Positions 9,147-18,374 are shown, counted from the first letter of the stretch. The stretch: DNA of 64,000 bases from an uncultured Pelagibacteraceae bacterium (GCA_902597875.1 CACJZK010000002.1:62001-126000), one strand, 5' to 3'. Notes: a model not told the origin generated them from the letters alone. Made by a program: numbers and translations.

Positions 9147-9530
9147 TTATTTTTTTAATGGAGTTAATTTTTTTCCTGCTATTGCTATCGCCTTACCTTT
9201 TCTAGTTCTAGCATTGCAGTGAGTTCTTTGGCCTCTGACAGGTAATTTTTTTTTATGTCTTGTGCCTCTGTATGTTGCTAGATCAACTAATCTTTTAATA
9301 TTAACAGAAGTTTCTCTTCGAAGGTCACCTTCAACTTTATGATTTTCATCTATATATTCTCTTATCTTTAAAACTTGATCTTCGGATAGTTGACTTACTC
9401 TAGTTTTGTCCGAAATATTTAATTTTTTACATATAATTTTTGAAGAGTGTAGTCCTATACCATGAATATAGGTCAGTGCTATACTAACAATCTTATTTTG
9501 TGGAATATTAATTCCTGCTATTCGAGCCAT
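9147..9530 (-). CDS. rpsM: 30S ribosomal protein S13
   Basis: S13 of the 30S head, contacting the 50S subunit and P-site tRNA. The N-terminus [13 protein letters not shown] and the C-terminal [20 protein letters not shown] are diagnostic. 127 residues, close to normal. Between rpsM and adk there are only 54 bases, and neither rpmJ (L36) nor infA, often found there, is present. Confidence 0.97.
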   Translation of the reverse strand: MARIAGINIPQNKIVSIALTYIHGIGLHSSKIICKKLNISDKTRVSQLSEDQVLKIREYIDENHKVEGDLRRETSVNIKRLVDLATYRGTRHKKKLPVRGQRTHCNARTRKGKAIAIAGKKLTPLKK

Positions 9531-9584
9531 AATTTAATGGGTTCAAGTTTTAAGTTCGTATTTATATGGCGTTATTATTTAAAG

Positions 9585-10235
9585 TCAAGCCTCTATAACT
9601 GCAATAATATCGCTAATTTCTTTATAAATTTGATCAATAGAACTTTCACCGTTTATTTCCTTGTACAATTTCTTTTTTTTATAAAAATCTAAAACTGGAG
9701 AAGTCTCTTTGGTATATGTATTAAATCGTTTTATAGCAACATCTATATTATCGTCTCCTCTTTTGTTTAAAAATTCACCTGAACAACAATTGTTATTTTT
9801 TGGATGAGGATTAAAAAATTTATTATAAATTTTGCCACATTTATTACATGAATATCTTCCAGTTATTCTCTTTTTTATAATCTCAATATCAGTTTTTAAA
9901 TTTAGAGCTAAATCAATTTTTTGTTCGTATTTAATAAGAAGCTTATCTAAATCATTAGCTTGAGATAAATTTCTAGGATAACCATCAAATATAATTTTGT
10001 TTTTATAATTTGTGTTCGATAAAAAATTTTCAACTAACTTACCAACTATTTTATCTGATACAAGGTTGCCTGAATTAATTTCTTTATTTATTTCTAATCC
10101 CAATTGAGTTTTTTTTTTAATTTCATCTCTAAGTAAATTTCCAGTAGATAATTGAAATAGTTTAAATTTTTTAACTATAAAATCTGACTGAGTACCTTTT
10201 CCAGCACCTGGGGGGCCAAAAATAATGATATTCAT
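9585..10235 (-). CDS. adk: Adenylate kinase
   Basis: Interconverts ATP + AMP and 2 ADP. 216 residues, long-LID type. The P-loop GPPGAGKGTQ is at 7-16, DGYPRN is the AMP-binding segment, and the LID begins GRYSCNKCGKIYN. The LID holds CxxC near residues 129-132, but its second pair reads NNNCCSG, with adjacent cysteines rather than CxxC, so zinc binding may be altered. Position between secY and the alpha operon genes matches many bacteria. Confidence 0.95.
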   Translation of the reverse strand: MNIIIFGPPGAGKGTQSDFIVKKFKLFQLSTGNLLRDEIKKKTQLGLEINKEINSGNLVSDKIVGKLVENFLSNTNYKNKIIFDGYPRNLSQANDLDKLLIKYEQKIDLALNLKTDIEIIKKRITGRYSCNKCGKIYNKFFNPHPKNNNCCSGEFLNKRGDDNIDVAIKRFNTYTKETSPVLDFYKKKKLYKEINGESSIDQIYKEISDIIAVIEA

Positions 10236-10244
10236 TTTTATTTT

Positions 10245-11546
10245 TTATCTACCAAATTTTGTTTTTTTTATCAGAGACTCATACTGAGCACTCATCAATC
10301 TAGTTTGAACTTGCGTGACTGTATCCATAGCTACTACCACAACGATTAAAATTGAAGTCCCGCCTAAATAAAAAGGGATTGGATATTTTGAAATCAAAAA
10401 TTCAGGCATTAGACATACGAAAGTTAAATAAATTGAACCTATTGTAGTAAGTCTCATTAATATTGTTTCTATATATTCAGCAGTTCTTTCCCCTGGTCTT
10501 ATTCCTGGAATATAACCACCATATTTTCTCAAATTCTCTGCCGTTTCTTTAGGATTGAAAACTATTGAAGTGTAAAAAAAAGAAAAGAAAATAATTCCAG
10601 AAGCATATAATAACATGTAAAGAGGTTGTCCTTGAGTAAACATTGATGAAATATTTAAAAATAAATCTGACTCAGAAAAACCAAAATTTGATAGAGTGAT
10701 TGGTAAAAGAAGCAAAGCTGATGCAAAAATTGCAGGGATTACTCCAGCTGTATTAATTTTCAATGGTAAGTGCGACGACTCTCCTCCATAAATTTTATTT
10801 CCAACTTGTCTTTTAGGATAATTAATTAAAATTTTTCTCATAGCTCTCTCGAAAAAAACAATAAATAAAACAGTAAATATCACTAGAACAAATATCAAAA
10901 CTATTAACGTAGCTGACAAGGCTCCTGTTCTTCCAAGTTCAAAAGTAGAAGCCAAAGCCCTTGGTATTTCTGCTACAATCCCAGAAAATATTATAAGAGA
11001 TATACCATTACCTATTCCTCTTAAAGTAATTTGTTCTCCTAACCACATTAAAAAAGTTGTACCTGCAACTAATGTAATTGTTGTCATTATTCTAAAATAA
11101 AGACCCGGATCAATAACCAAAGATCCAGCATTTTCTAAACCAACAGAAACTCCATAGCCTTGTAGACAACAAATTAAAACGGTACCGTAACGTGTAATTT
11201 GAGTAATTTTTTTTCTTCCTACTTCACCTTGTTCCTTTAAACTTTTGAAGTACTCTGAAACTCCAGTCAATAACTGAACTATAATTGAAGCAGAAATATA
11301 AGGCATAATTCCTAAAGCAAATATTGCCATTCTTTGTACAGCTCCTCCTGAAAACATATTGAACATTCCCAGTAATCCCTTTTGATTTGTGGACATAACT
11401 TCTTTTAAAGATTCTGGATCAATACCCGCCAAAGGGACATATGTGCCTAACCTATACACAATTAAAACCAATATTGTAAAAATAATTCTATTTCTTAAAT
11501 CATTTGATTGACTTAAAGCAGCGGGGTTAAGATTTTCATTAGACAT
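10245..11546 (-). CDS. secY: Protein translocase subunit SecY
   Basis: Channel-forming subunit of the Sec translocon in the inner membrane. 433 residues with ten hydrophobic helices; recognisable segments include RNRIIFTILVLIVYRLGTYVPLAG near the N-terminus, IMPYISASIIVQLL, the cytoplasmic loop GVIPAIFASALLLLP and RPGERTAEYIETILMRLT near the C-terminus. The partner SecE is at 34281-34472 in the same long block. Confidence 0.97.
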   Translation of the reverse strand: MSNENLNPAALSQSNDLRNRIIFTILVLIVYRLGTYVPLAGIDPESLKEVMSTNQKGLLGMFNMFSGGAVQRMAIFALGIMPYISASIIVQLLTGVSEYFKSLKEQGEVGRKKITQITRYGTVLICCLQGYGVSVGLENAGSLVIDPGLYFRIMTTITLVAGTTFLMWLGEQITLRGIGNGISLIIFSGIVAEIPRALASTFELGRTGALSATLIVLIFVLVIFTVLFIVFFERAMRKILINYPKRQVGNKIYGGESSHLPLKINTAGVIPAIFASALLLLPITLSNFGFSESDLFLNISSMFTQGQPLYMLLYASGIIFFSFFYTSIVFNPKETAENLRKYGGYIPGIRPGERTAEYIETILMRLTTIGSIYLTFVCLMPEFLISKYPIPFYLGGTSILIVVVVAMDTVTQVQTRLMSAQYESLIKKTKFGR

Positions 11547-11553
11547 AACGATA

Positions 11554-12006
11554 CTAATCTTTCAAAATATTTAGTGTTCCGCCTGCTTTTTCAATTTTAG
11601 CTTTTGCCTGTTTGGAGCTAAAATTTGCGGATACACTTATCTTTTTTTTAATTTCTCCTTTTCCCAGAATTTTAAGTTTTGAAAACTTTTTGTTTATAAT
11701 TTTTTTATCTATCAAATTTTTTAGACTTAATGGATTTTTTTCATCCAAAACTTTCCTCTCATAAAAATCTTGTATAAGAGAAAGATTTATAACAGCGGTA
11801 TTTTTCTTCTTTTGAGAATTAAATCCTCTTTTAGGCAACCTCCTGTATAGGGGCATCTGACCGCCTTCAAAACTTTTTACGGCAACACCTGATCTTGACT
11901 TTTGTCCTTTGTGACCTCTTCCAGACGTTTTGCCTTTACCTGAACCTATACCTCTTCCGGGGCGAAGCTTTTTTAAGTTTGTTTTTTTTAATTTATTTAG
12001 TTTCAT
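11554..12006 (-). CDS. rplO: 50S ribosomal protein L15
   Basis: L15 of the large subunit, a late-assembly protein. 150 residues with the Gly/Arg/Lys-rich N-terminal segment RPGRGIGSGKGKTSGRGHKG and FEGGQMPLYRRLPKRGF. The ATG overlaps the rpsE stop by one base (TAATG). In most bacteria rpmD (L30) lies between rpsE and rplO; here there is no room for it. Confidence 0.97.
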   Translation of the reverse strand: MKLNKLKKTNLKKLRPGRGIGSGKGKTSGRGHKGQKSRSGVAVKSFEGGQMPLYRRLPKRGFNSQKKKNTAVINLSLIQDFYERKVLDEKNPLSLKNLIDKKIINKKFSKLKILGKGEIKKKISVSANFSSKQAKAKIEKAGGTLNILKD

Positions 12007-12527
12007 TAATTAGATTCCCTCTTTTGAATTATTTCAGAAATTTTTTTTCCTCTTATATTAGCTAATAGTTTTGGTGAACTTTGAGAAGTTAAGCCATCTA
12101 TACAAGCTTTTAAAACATTGTGAGGATTAGCAGAACCAAGCGATTTGGCTACAACATCTTGGATTCCTAATACTTCACATACTGCTCTCACTGGGCCACC
12201 TGCTATTATCCCAGTACCAGCTGGAGCTGTCCTCATGAAAACTTTTCCTGATCCATTTCTACCTTTTATATCATGATGTAATGTTCTGCCCTCTTTTAAA
12301 GATATTTGAATTTGGTTTCTCTTTGCAACATCAGTTGCTTTTTTAATTGCATCTGGCACTTGTTTTGATTTGCCTTGTCCTATACCAATAGATCCTTTTT
12401 GGTTACCCACTACTACAAGTGCTGCAAAACCGAATCTTCTTCCACCTTTAACAACCTTCGTAATTCTATTAATGGCAACTAATTTTTCTTTAAATTCACT
12501 TTTTTCTTTAATTACTGTTTCTTTCAT
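12006..12527 (-). CDS. rpsE: 30S ribosomal protein S5
   Basis: S5, important for decoding accuracy and mRNA helicase activity at the ribosome entry. 173 residues. The double-stranded-RNA-binding-like N domain has [21 protein letters not shown], followed by [15 protein letters not shown]-like and [23 protein letters not shown]. Directly follows rplR (1-base gap) and overlaps rplO by one base. Confidence 0.97.
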   Translation of the reverse strand: MKETVIKEKSEFKEKLVAINRITKVVKGGRRFGFAALVVVGNQKGSIGIGQGKSKQVPDAIKKATDVAKRNQIQISLKEGRTLHHDIKGRNGSGKVFMRTAPAGTGIIAGGPVRAVCEVLGIQDVVAKSLGSANPHNVLKACIDGLTSQSSPKLLANIRGKKISEIIQKRESN

Positions 12528-12528
12528 A

Positions 12529-12882
12529 TCAAATTTTTAATCCATTTTTTCTTAAAGCATCAGCAAAAATCTTTACTCGTCCATGATATTTGTTTGCGCC
12601 TCTATCTAAAAATACTTTGTTTATTTTCTTATCTAGAGCTCTTTTAGCTAAAATTTCACCTAAAAGATTTGAAGTGTCTACTTTATTTTTTTGATTTTTT
12701 TTAATTTCTTTTTCTGTTGAAGAAGCAGAAACTAGGGTCTTATTTAATTTATCATCTATAATTTGAGCAGAAATATTTCTTAATGACTTAAAGATTGAAA
12801 CTCTATATTTGCCTAAATTTACATCTTTAAGTTTTTTTCTAACTCTTATTTTTCTTTTGTTTTTACCAATATTTTTTTTCAT
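12529..12882 (-). CDS. rplR: 50S ribosomal protein L18
   Basis: L18, a 5S rRNA-binding protein. 117 residues; [10 protein letters not shown] at the N-terminus and [25 protein letters not shown] at the C-terminus are family signatures. Tightly packed between rplF and rpsE. Confidence 0.96.
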   Translation of the reverse strand: MKKNIGKNKRKIRVRKKLKDVNLGKYRVSIFKSLRNISAQIIDDKLNKTLVSASSTEKEIKKNQKNKVDTSNLLGEILAKRALDKKINKVFLDRGANKYHGRVKIFADALRKNGLKI

Positions 12883-12885
12883 AAA

Positions 12886-13431
12886 TTATTTTTTCTTACC
12901 CTCTTTTCTTAAAACAAATTGATTTTTTTCCTTAACTCCTTTACCTTTATAAGGCTCTACTGGCTTTAAAGCTTTAATATTTGAAGCAACTTTTGATACT
13001 AGCTCCTTATCTACACCTGAAATCTTTATTATGGTTTGTTTTTCAACAGTCAATTTAATATCTTTTGGAATTGGAAAGTTAATATCATGACTAAATCCTA
13101 ATTGAAGATTTAATTTATCCCCTTTAAGATTTGCTCTAAACCCAACACCAGTAATTTCTAATATTTTTTCATGTCCTGTTGATACTCCCTTTATAGCATT
13201 ATTTATTAAACTCCTGTATGTTCCCCATAGTATCTGAGTTTTTTTATCGATCTCTTTGTTAAGAGGAAGTATTTGAAACTCATTTTTCTCATTCACTTTA
13301 GAGGAAAATATTTTGTCATTTATAGTTAATTTTTTTGATCCTTTTGGTCCAGATACTGTAACAATATTATTCTCCACCTTAATCGAAGACTCTTTCGGTA
13401 AAACTATATTTTTTTTTCCAATTTTAGACAT
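12886..13431 (-). CDS. rplF: 50S ribosomal protein L6
   Basis: L6 near the sarcin-ricin loop and factor-binding site. 181 residues forming two similar domains; GVSTGHEKILEITGVGFRA and the C-terminal motif PYKGKGVKEKNQFVLRKEGKKK are diagnostic. Starts at the last base of rpsH. Confidence 0.97.
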   Translation of the reverse strand: MSKIGKKNIVLPKESSIKVENNIVTVSGPKGSKKLTINDKIFSSKVNEKNEFQILPLNKEIDKKTQILWGTYRSLINNAIKGVSTGHEKILEITGVGFRANLKGDKLNLQLGFSHDINFPIPKDIKLTVEKQTIIKISGVDKELVSKVASNIKALKPVEPYKGKGVKEKNQFVLRKEGKKK

Positions 13432-13829
13432 TAAAATACCCTACAAATAATTTCTCCACCGATATTATTTTTTCTAGCTTCGTTGTCTGACATTACACCT
13501 TTCGGAGTAGATATAATTGCTAAGCCTAAACCATTTTGAATTTTAGGAATACTAGTCGCTCTGGAATAGATTCTTCTTCCAGGTTTTGAAATTCTTTTAA
13601 TTTCTTTTATAACTGGATTTCCTTCATAATATTTTAAATCAACTTTTAAATTTTTTTTATTATTGTCATTTTTTTCAATAAAAAAGTTATTGATATATCC
13701 CTCGGTTTTTAAAACTTCTAAAATTTGTAGTCTAAAATTAGAAGCAGGTACATTTATACTTGCGAGTGAACGCATCTGTCCGTTTCTAATTCTTGAAAAC
13801 ATATCTCCTATTGGGTCAGTTAAAGTCAT
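13431..13829 (-). CDS. rpsH: 30S ribosomal protein S8
   Basis: S8, a primary 16S rRNA-binding protein of the small subunit. 132 residues; MTLTDPIGDMFSRIRNGQ at the N-terminus and GLGLAIISTPKGVMSDNEAR with GGEIICRVF at the end match the family. In E. coli S8 represses the spc operon through the rplE start; whether this holds here cannot be told. Confidence 0.97.
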   Translation of the reverse strand: MTLTDPIGDMFSRIRNGQMRSLASINVPASNFRLQILEVLKTEGYINNFFIEKNDNNKKNLKVDLKYYEGNPVIKEIKRISKPGRRIYSRATSIPKIQNGLGLAIISTPKGVMSDNEARKNNIGGEIICRVF

Positions 13830-13837
13830 TTTTTCTC

Positions 13838-14143
13838 CTACCAGCTAGATTTAGTCATACCAGGAATTTTTCCAGACGAAGCCATTTGTCTTAGAGCTAT
13901 TCTTGATATTTTTAGTTTTCTATATACACCGTGCGGTCGTCCTGTTATCTCACACCTGTTTCTTATTCTAATTCTTGAAGAATTTTTTGGTAATTTATTT
14001 AATTTTAATTGTGCATTAAACCTCTCTGCTAAAGGTATTTTTCTATTATTAATTATTTTTTTTAATTCAATTCTCTTTTTAGCGTATCTCTTGTTTAATC
14101 TAATTCTCTTTAAGTTTCTTTGTACCGCACTAGTTTTAGCCAT
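13838..14143 (-). CDS. rpsN: 30S ribosomal protein S14
   Basis: S14, zinc-free 101-residue (C-) type typical of proteobacteria. The C-terminal half RCEITGRPHGVYRKLKISRI and MASSGKIPGMTKSSW is diagnostic. Lies between rplE and rpsH with gaps of 6 and 8 bases. Confidence 0.97.
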   Translation of the reverse strand: MAKTSAVQRNLKRIRLNKRYAKKRIELKKIINNRKIPLAERFNAQLKLNKLPKNSSRIRIRNRCEITGRPHGVYRKLKISRIALRQMASSGKIPGMTKSSW

Positions 14144-14149
14144 ATATCC

Positions 14150-14707
14150 TCAGTTGTTTTTTTTTATTTTTGTTATTGGAAAATTAAACTCTTTTAACAA
14201 TTCAAGAGTTGCCTCTTTGGAATCTGATTTTGTTACTAAAGTAATATCCATACCTCTTATTTTATCTGTTTTGTCAAAGTTAACTTCTGGAAAAATAATG
14301 TGTTCTTTAATACCAAAACTAAAGTTAGCTGAATTGTCTACTCCGTTAGGACTTAATCCTCTAAAATCTTTGATTCTTGGTAAAGCAATATTAATCAATC
14401 GATCTATGAATTCATACATTTTATTTGATCTCAAAGTAACCTTAACTCCTGCGCTTGTACCTTTTCTTGTCTTAAAATTAGAGATAGATTTTTTAAATTT
14501 AGTTACTACTGCCTTTTGACCAGTTATCATAGTCATATCTTCTATACATGATTTTACTTTTTTTGTGTCTGAAGCATCAGAGCCTAACCCCATATTTAAG
14601 ACTACTTTAATTAGTTTTGGAACTTGATGACGATTTTTATATTTTAACTTGCCCATTAAAGTACTTGTAATTTTTTTATCGTAAATATCTTTTAATCTAG
14701 TATTCAT
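14150..14707 (-). CDS. rplE: 50S ribosomal protein L5
   Basis: L5, 5S rRNA-binding protein of the central protuberance. 185 residues; RHQVPKLIKVVLNMGLG, ITGQKAVVTKFKKSISNFK and the C-terminal GMDITLVTKSDSKEATLELL are characteristic. Its ATG overlaps the L24 stop by four bases (ATGA), which suggests translational coupling. Confidence 0.97.
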   Translation of the reverse strand: MNTRLKDIYDKKITSTLMGKLKYKNRHQVPKLIKVVLNMGLGSDASDTKKVKSCIEDMTMITGQKAVVTKFKKSISNFKTRKGTSAGVKVTLRSNKMYEFIDRLINIALPRIKDFRGLSPNGVDNSANFSFGIKEHIIFPEVNFDKTDKIRGMDITLVTKSDSKEATLELLKEFNFPITKIKKNN

Positions 14708-14958
14708 TTTTTACTCATTTCTTTTTTTTCTTTTTTTTTAGTTTCTAGGTTTTTTACGTTTGATTGATGAATAAAACTCTCTTTAGATATAATTCCACCT
14801 TTGTTTTCCTTTGTAGGTTTTTGATGTTTTTTAACAAGATTTATAGATTTTACTTTGACTAAGTTCGATTTTCTATTTATCTCTAAAATTTCCCCAGTTT
14901 TTCCCTTGTCTTTACCTGCAAGTATTTTAACTTGATTTCCTTTTTTTAAAATAAGCAT
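14704..14958 (-). CDS. rplX: 50S ribosomal protein L24, shortened
   Basis: L24, an assembly initiator near the exit tunnel. The KOW motif KKGNQVKILAGKDKGKTGEI (5-24) and the segment VKKHQKPTKEN...GGI are present. Most bacterial L24 continue after the IHxSNV motif with about 25 more residues including a GFK/RF segment. This protein stops after IHQSNVKNLE with a short Lys/Glu tail, 84 residues in all. The next gene overlaps its stop, so there is no out-of-frame remnant and the truncation seems genuine. Confidence 0.93.
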   Translation of the reverse strand: MLILKKGNQVKILAGKDKGKTGEILEINRKSNLVKVKSINLVKKHQKPTKENKGGIISKESFIHQSNVKNLETKKKEKKEMSKK

Positions 14959-15327
14959 TTATATTACCTCCGGCGCTAATGAAATTATTTTTGTATGACC
15001 TTTTACTCTTAATTCTCTTGTAACCGGTCCGAATATTCTTGTACCAATAGGTTCACCTTTTTCATCTGTAAGTACTACTGCATTGCTATCAAATTGAACT
15101 TTTGAACCATCATCTCTAAATATTTCTTTTTTTGTTCTTACAACGATAGCTTTATGAACTGATCCCTTTTTCACTTTACCCTTTGGGATAGCATCTTTTA
15201 CGCTAATAACTATCAAATCTCCAACTCCTGCGTATCTTCTTTTTGAGCCTCCTAAAACTTTAATACATTCAACTCTTTTAGCTCCAGTATTATCAGCTAC
15301 CATTAATTCCGTTTGTACTTGTATCAT
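14959..15327 (-). CDS. rplN: 50S ribosomal protein L14
   Basis: L14 at the subunit interface. 122 residues, the standard length, beginning [18 protein letters not shown] and containing [16 protein letters not shown] and [13 protein letters not shown]. Overlaps rpsQ by four bases and abuts rplX. Confidence 0.98.
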   Translation of the reverse strand: MIQVQTELMVADNTGAKRVECIKVLGGSKRRYAGVGDLIVISVKDAIPKGKVKKGSVHKAIVVRTKKEIFRDDGSKVQFDSNAVVLTDEKGEPIGTRIFGPVTRELRVKGHTKIISLAPEVI

Positions 15328-15554
15328 CTGTCAATTACTTCCCATGTTTTTTTTTTCGAAATTGGATTACATTCAATAATTTCAACTATATCACCTTCTT
15401 TAAATTTATTTTTTTCGTCGTGTGCGTGGTATTTTTTAGATCTAGAAATTACTTTTGAATAAAAAGGGTGAACAAATTTTCTTTTTACTTCAACTACTAT
15501 AGTCTTATTATTTTTTGCACTTGTTACTTTTCCCTTTAAAACTTTTTTGGTCAT
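15324..15554 (-). CDS. rpsQ: 30S ribosomal protein S17
   Basis: S17, an OB-fold primary 16S-binding protein. 76 residues with [20 protein letters not shown] and [21 protein letters not shown]. Overlaps rpmC and rplN by four bases on each side. Confidence 0.96.
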   Translation of the reverse strand: MTKKVLKGKVTSAKNNKTIVVEVKRKFVHPFYSKVISRSKKYHAHDEKNKFKEGDIVEIIECNPISKKKTWEVIDR

Positions 15555-15748
15555 TTAGCACCTTTGCTCTTTAAATTTGAAAATAATCTCGCAATATTTC
15601 GCTTTATAAGACTGTATTGGGCTGGATTTTCAACCTGGCCATTTATTTTCTTAAATCTCAAATTAAATAAATCTTTTTTTAATGTCTGAATTTTTTTTTC
15701 AGCTTGATCTTTAGTTAATTTTTTGTCCTCTTTTTTTTTATTTTTCAT
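15551..15748 (-). CDS. rpmC: 50S ribosomal protein L29
   Basis: L29 at the tunnel exit, next to the SRP/trigger-factor site. 65 residues, two-helix protein with [16 protein letters not shown] and [10 protein letters not shown]. Its start lies 11 bases inside the end of rplP. Confidence 0.94.
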   Translation of the reverse strand: MKNKKKEDKKLTKDQAEKKIQTLKKDLFNLRFKKINGQVENPAQYSLIKRNIARLFSNLKSKGAK

Positions 15749-16157
15749 TTCTTTGCCTCTTAATAAATTTAGTCTTAATGGGAAGTTTGGCAGAGGCTTT
15801 GTATAAAGCTATCCTTGCTACTTCTTCACTAACTCCATCGACTTCAAAAATAATTCTTCCTGGTTTAACTCTACAAGCATAATATTCGGGGGAACCTTTT
15901 CCTTTACCCATTCTTACTTCAGTTGGTTTTTTTGAAACAGGTATATTAGGAAAAATTCGAGTCCAAACCTTTCCAGTCCTTTTCATATAACGGGTTAAAG
16001 CTACTCTGGCAGCTTCAATTTGTTTCCCAATTATTCTTTCCGGTTGCATTGCTTTTAATCCAAACTCACCATAATTTAGTATTGCTGCACGAGTTGAATT
16101 TCCATGAATTCTTCCTTTAAATGCTTTTCTATATTTAGTTCTTGTTGGCTGTAACAT
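15738..16157 (-). CDS. rplP: 50S ribosomal protein L16
   Basis: L16, needed for a functional A site and peptidyl transferase centre. 139 residues beginning with the canonical [15 protein letters not shown], so the start is secure even though it lies 23 bases inside rps[21 protein letters not shown] and [18 protein letters not shown] are diagnostic. Confidence 0.97.
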   Translation of the reverse strand: MLQPTRTKYRKAFKGRIHGNSTRAAILNYGEFGLKAMQPERIIGKQIEAARVALTRYMKRTGKVWTRIFPNIPVSKKPTEVRMGKGKGSPEYYACRVKPGRIIFEVDGVSEEVARIALYKASAKLPIKTKFIKRQRNEK

Positions 16158-16821
16158 TTTTAACTCTTTCTATTTTTTCTTTTTCAACATCTTTTTCAAA
16201 TAACTCACCTTTGTAAATCCATACTTTAACACCAATAATTCCATAAGTTGTCAAAGCTTCTGCTTCTCCATAATCCAGATTAGCTCTTAATGTATGTAAA
16301 GGTATACTTCCCTCTCTTAACCATTCGGTTCTAGCAATTTCATTTCCAGCTAGCCTTCCGCTAACCATTACTTTAATCCCTTTTGCGTTTAATCTCATAG
16401 CAGACTGCATAGCTCTTTTCATTGCCCTTCTGTAAGCTATTCTCTTAACTAATTGTTGAGCAATATTTTCAGCAACTAAATTTGAGTTTAACTCTGGTTT
16501 TTTAATTTCTTTTATATTTACTATTACTTCATTATCTGTAATTTTTGATATGTTTTTTTTAATTTTTTCAATATCAGCGCCTTTTTTTCCTATAACAAAT
16601 CCTGGTCTAGAAGTATGTATTGATACAGTGCATTTTTTTGATGATCTCTCTATAATAATTTCTGATACACCAGAATTTATTATGTTTTTTTTGATATATT
16701 TTCTAATTTTAAAATCTTCTATAAGATATTTGCCAAATTCTTTCTTTTTAGCAAACCATATAGAGTCCCACCCTCTATTTATTCCGAGTCTTAAACCAAT
16801 TGGATTAACTTTTTGTCCCAT
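16135..16821 (-). CDS. rpsC: 30S ribosomal protein S3
   Basis: S3, KH-domain protein at the mRNA entry. 228 residues starting [14 protein letters not shown], the family start. The type II KH motif [14 protein letters not shown] lies near residues 76-89, and [20 protein letters not shown] is the C-domain signature. Overlaps rplV by 17 bases and rplP by 23. Confidence 0.97.
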   Translation of the reverse strand: MGQKVNPIGLRLGINRGWDSIWFAKKKEFGKYLIEDFKIRKYIKKNIINSGVSEIIIERSSKKCTVSIHTSRPGFVIGKKGADIEKIKKNISKITDNEVIVNIKEIKKPELNSNLVAENIAQQLVKRIAYRRAMKRAMQSAMRLNAKGIKVMVSGRLAGNEIARTEWLREGSIPLHTLRANLDYGEAEALTTYGIIGVKVWIYKGELFEKDVEKEKIERVKNVTANKN

Positions 16822-17179
16822 CTTTTTCCTCTTTTTTTTCTCCTAATATTATTGTTATTCTACTAAAAGGCTTTTTAATACCGCTTGCTCTTCCTTTTGC
16901 TCTAGCTCTAAATCTTTTCATCACTAGAGATTTTCCTACATATGCCTCTTTTACAAATAAATTATCAATATCATGCTGATAATTGTTTTCTGCATTCGCT
17001 ATTGCTGATTTAATGGTCTTTTCTATATCAAGTGCAATTTTTTTTCTTGTAAATTCTAAATCTCTTAAAGCAATGTCTGCTTTTTTTCCTCTTATATAAT
17101 CTAACACAATAGCGATTTTTCTAGGGCTAGACCTTACGTTTTTATTAACCGCTTTTATAGAAATGTTATTTTTTTGCAT
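16805..17179 (-). CDS. rplV: 50S ribosomal protein L22
   Basis: L22, whose beta-hairpin lines the exit tunnel. The frame is open to 17326, but those extra residues are Gln/Leu-rich shadow of the S19 tail, so the ATG at 17179 is taken: 124 residues beginning [40 protein letters not shown] is the tunnel hairpin. The start is 14 bases inside the rpsS end. Confidence 0.96.
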   Translation of the reverse strand: MQKNNISIKAVNKNVRSSPRKIAIVLDYIRGKKADIALRDLEFTRKKIALDIEKTIKSAIANAENNYQHDIDNLFVKEAYVGKSLVMKRFRARAKGRASGIKKPFSRITIILGEKKEEKDGTKS

Positions 17180-17540
17180 CTGACTTTCCTGTTTCAGGTT
17201 TAGGAGTACTTGCAGGACTAGCTGCTGCAGATCCTGGTGCAGTTGCTGATGGCTTAGAAGCCTCCGCTGCCGCTTTTTTATCTGCAGGTGTATGACCTTT
17301 AAATGTTCTAGTTGGAGCAAACTCACCTAATTTATGTCCTACCATTTCCTCAGATATTGTTATTGGAATAAATGATTTTCCATTATGTATTAAAAAACTT
17401 AATCCTACAAAATCCGGGATAATAGTTGAGTCTCTTGACCAAGTCTTTATGGGTCTCTGATTTGTTTTATCTTTAATTTTGTCTATCTTTTTTAATAAAC
17501 TTGGATGCACAAATGGTCCTTTCCATATTGATCTTGTCAT
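17166..17540 (-). CDS. rpsS: 30S ribosomal protein S19 with Ala/Ser/Pro-rich C-terminal extension
   Basis: S19 of the 30S head. Residues 1-88 are an ordinary S19: [34 protein letters not shown] and [17 protein letters not shown]19 usually ends there, at about 90 residues. Here residues 89-124 add a low-complexity tail rich in Ala, Ser, Pro and Lys, encoded by DNA visibly richer in G+C than its surroundings (17166-17276). The last 14 bases of the tail overlap the rplV start. The S19 C-terminus normally points toward the A-site tRNA, so the tail may be exposed there; that is inference. Confidence 0.96.
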   Translation of the reverse strand: MTRSIWKGPFVHPSLLKKIDKIKDKTNQRPIKTWSRDSTIIPDFVGLSFLIHNGKSFIPITISEEMVGHKLGEFAPTRTFKGHTPADKKAAAEASKPSATAPGSAAASPASTPKPETGKSDAKK

Positions 17541-18373
17541 TATTGTTTCCTCTTTTTTCTCCTAGTGATTATTAATTTATCACTTCTCTTAGGTCGTCTA
17601 GTTTTTAAACCTTTAGCTGATTGTCCCCAAGGAGAAACAGGACTACGTCCTCCTGAAGTCTTACCTTCACCACCACCATGAGGGTGATCAACAGGATTCA
17701 TTGCTACTCCTCTAACTGAAGGTCTTTTTCCTCTCCATCTATTTCTACCCGCTTTACCAATTTTAATATTTTTTTGATCAGGGTTTGAAACAACTCCTAT
17801 TGTAGCAGTACAATTATTTTTTACTTTTCTAGTTTCTCCTGAAGAAAGTTTGATAATAGCGTAATCATCGTCATAGCCAGATAAAACAACTGAAGAGCCA
17901 GCTGATCTAGCTAATTTTCCTCCATTTCCAGGAAGTAATTCCACGTTATGAACTGATGTTCCAGGAGGTATATCTTTTAATTGAAGATTATTTCCAATTT
18001 TAATTTTTGCATTTTTACCTGATTCAATTTTGTCTCCCACATTAAGATTTTGAGGACAAATAATATAATTTCTCACATTATCTTCATATTTAATTAATGC
18101 TATATATGCAGTTCTATTAGGATCATATTCAAGTCTTTCGACAACTGCTGACATATCTCTTTTATTTCTTTTGAAATCAATTATTCTAAATCTGTTTTTA
18201 TGACCTGCGCCTTTAGATCTAGAGGTAATTCTTCCATAGTTATTTCTACCACCTGTAGATTTTTGTCCAATAGTTAAAGGTTTATATGGTGCCCCTTTCC
18301 ATAAATTTCTTTTATCAACAATTACTGTTCCTCTATTTGATTTTGTATATGGCTTAAAAGTTTTTAAAGTCAT
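17540..18373 (-). CDS. rplB: 50S ribosomal protein L2
   Basis: L2, essential for subunit joining and peptidyl transfer. 277 residues; MALKTFKP-type start (here [14 protein letters not shown]), [18 protein letters not shown] and the highly conserved [19 protein letters not shown] containing the key histidine. Abuts rplW and rpsS. Confidence 0.98.
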   Translation of the reverse strand: MTLKTFKPYTKSNRGTVIVDKRNLWKGAPYKPLTIGQKSTGGRNNYGRITSRSKGAGHKNRFRIIDFKRNKRDMSAVVERLEYDPNRTAYIALIKYEDNVRNYIICPQNLNVGDKIESGKNAKIKIGNNLQLKDIPPGTSVHNVELLPGNGGKLARSAGSSVVLSGYDDDYAIIKLSSGETRKVKNNCTATIGVVSNPDQKNIKIGKAGRNRWRGKRPSVRGVAMNPVDHPHGGGEGKTSGGRSPVSPWGQSAKGLKTRRPKRSDKLIITRRKKRKQ

Positions 18374-18374
18374 T

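Noticed and set aside
12000-12020. Short rpmD (L30) between rpsE and rplO
   Set aside because: The two genes overlap by one base, so no space exists for it.
17180-17326. Gln/Leu-rich N-terminal extension of L22
   Set aside because: It is the alternate-frame reading of the S19 tail; L22 starts at the ATG at 17179 as in the family.
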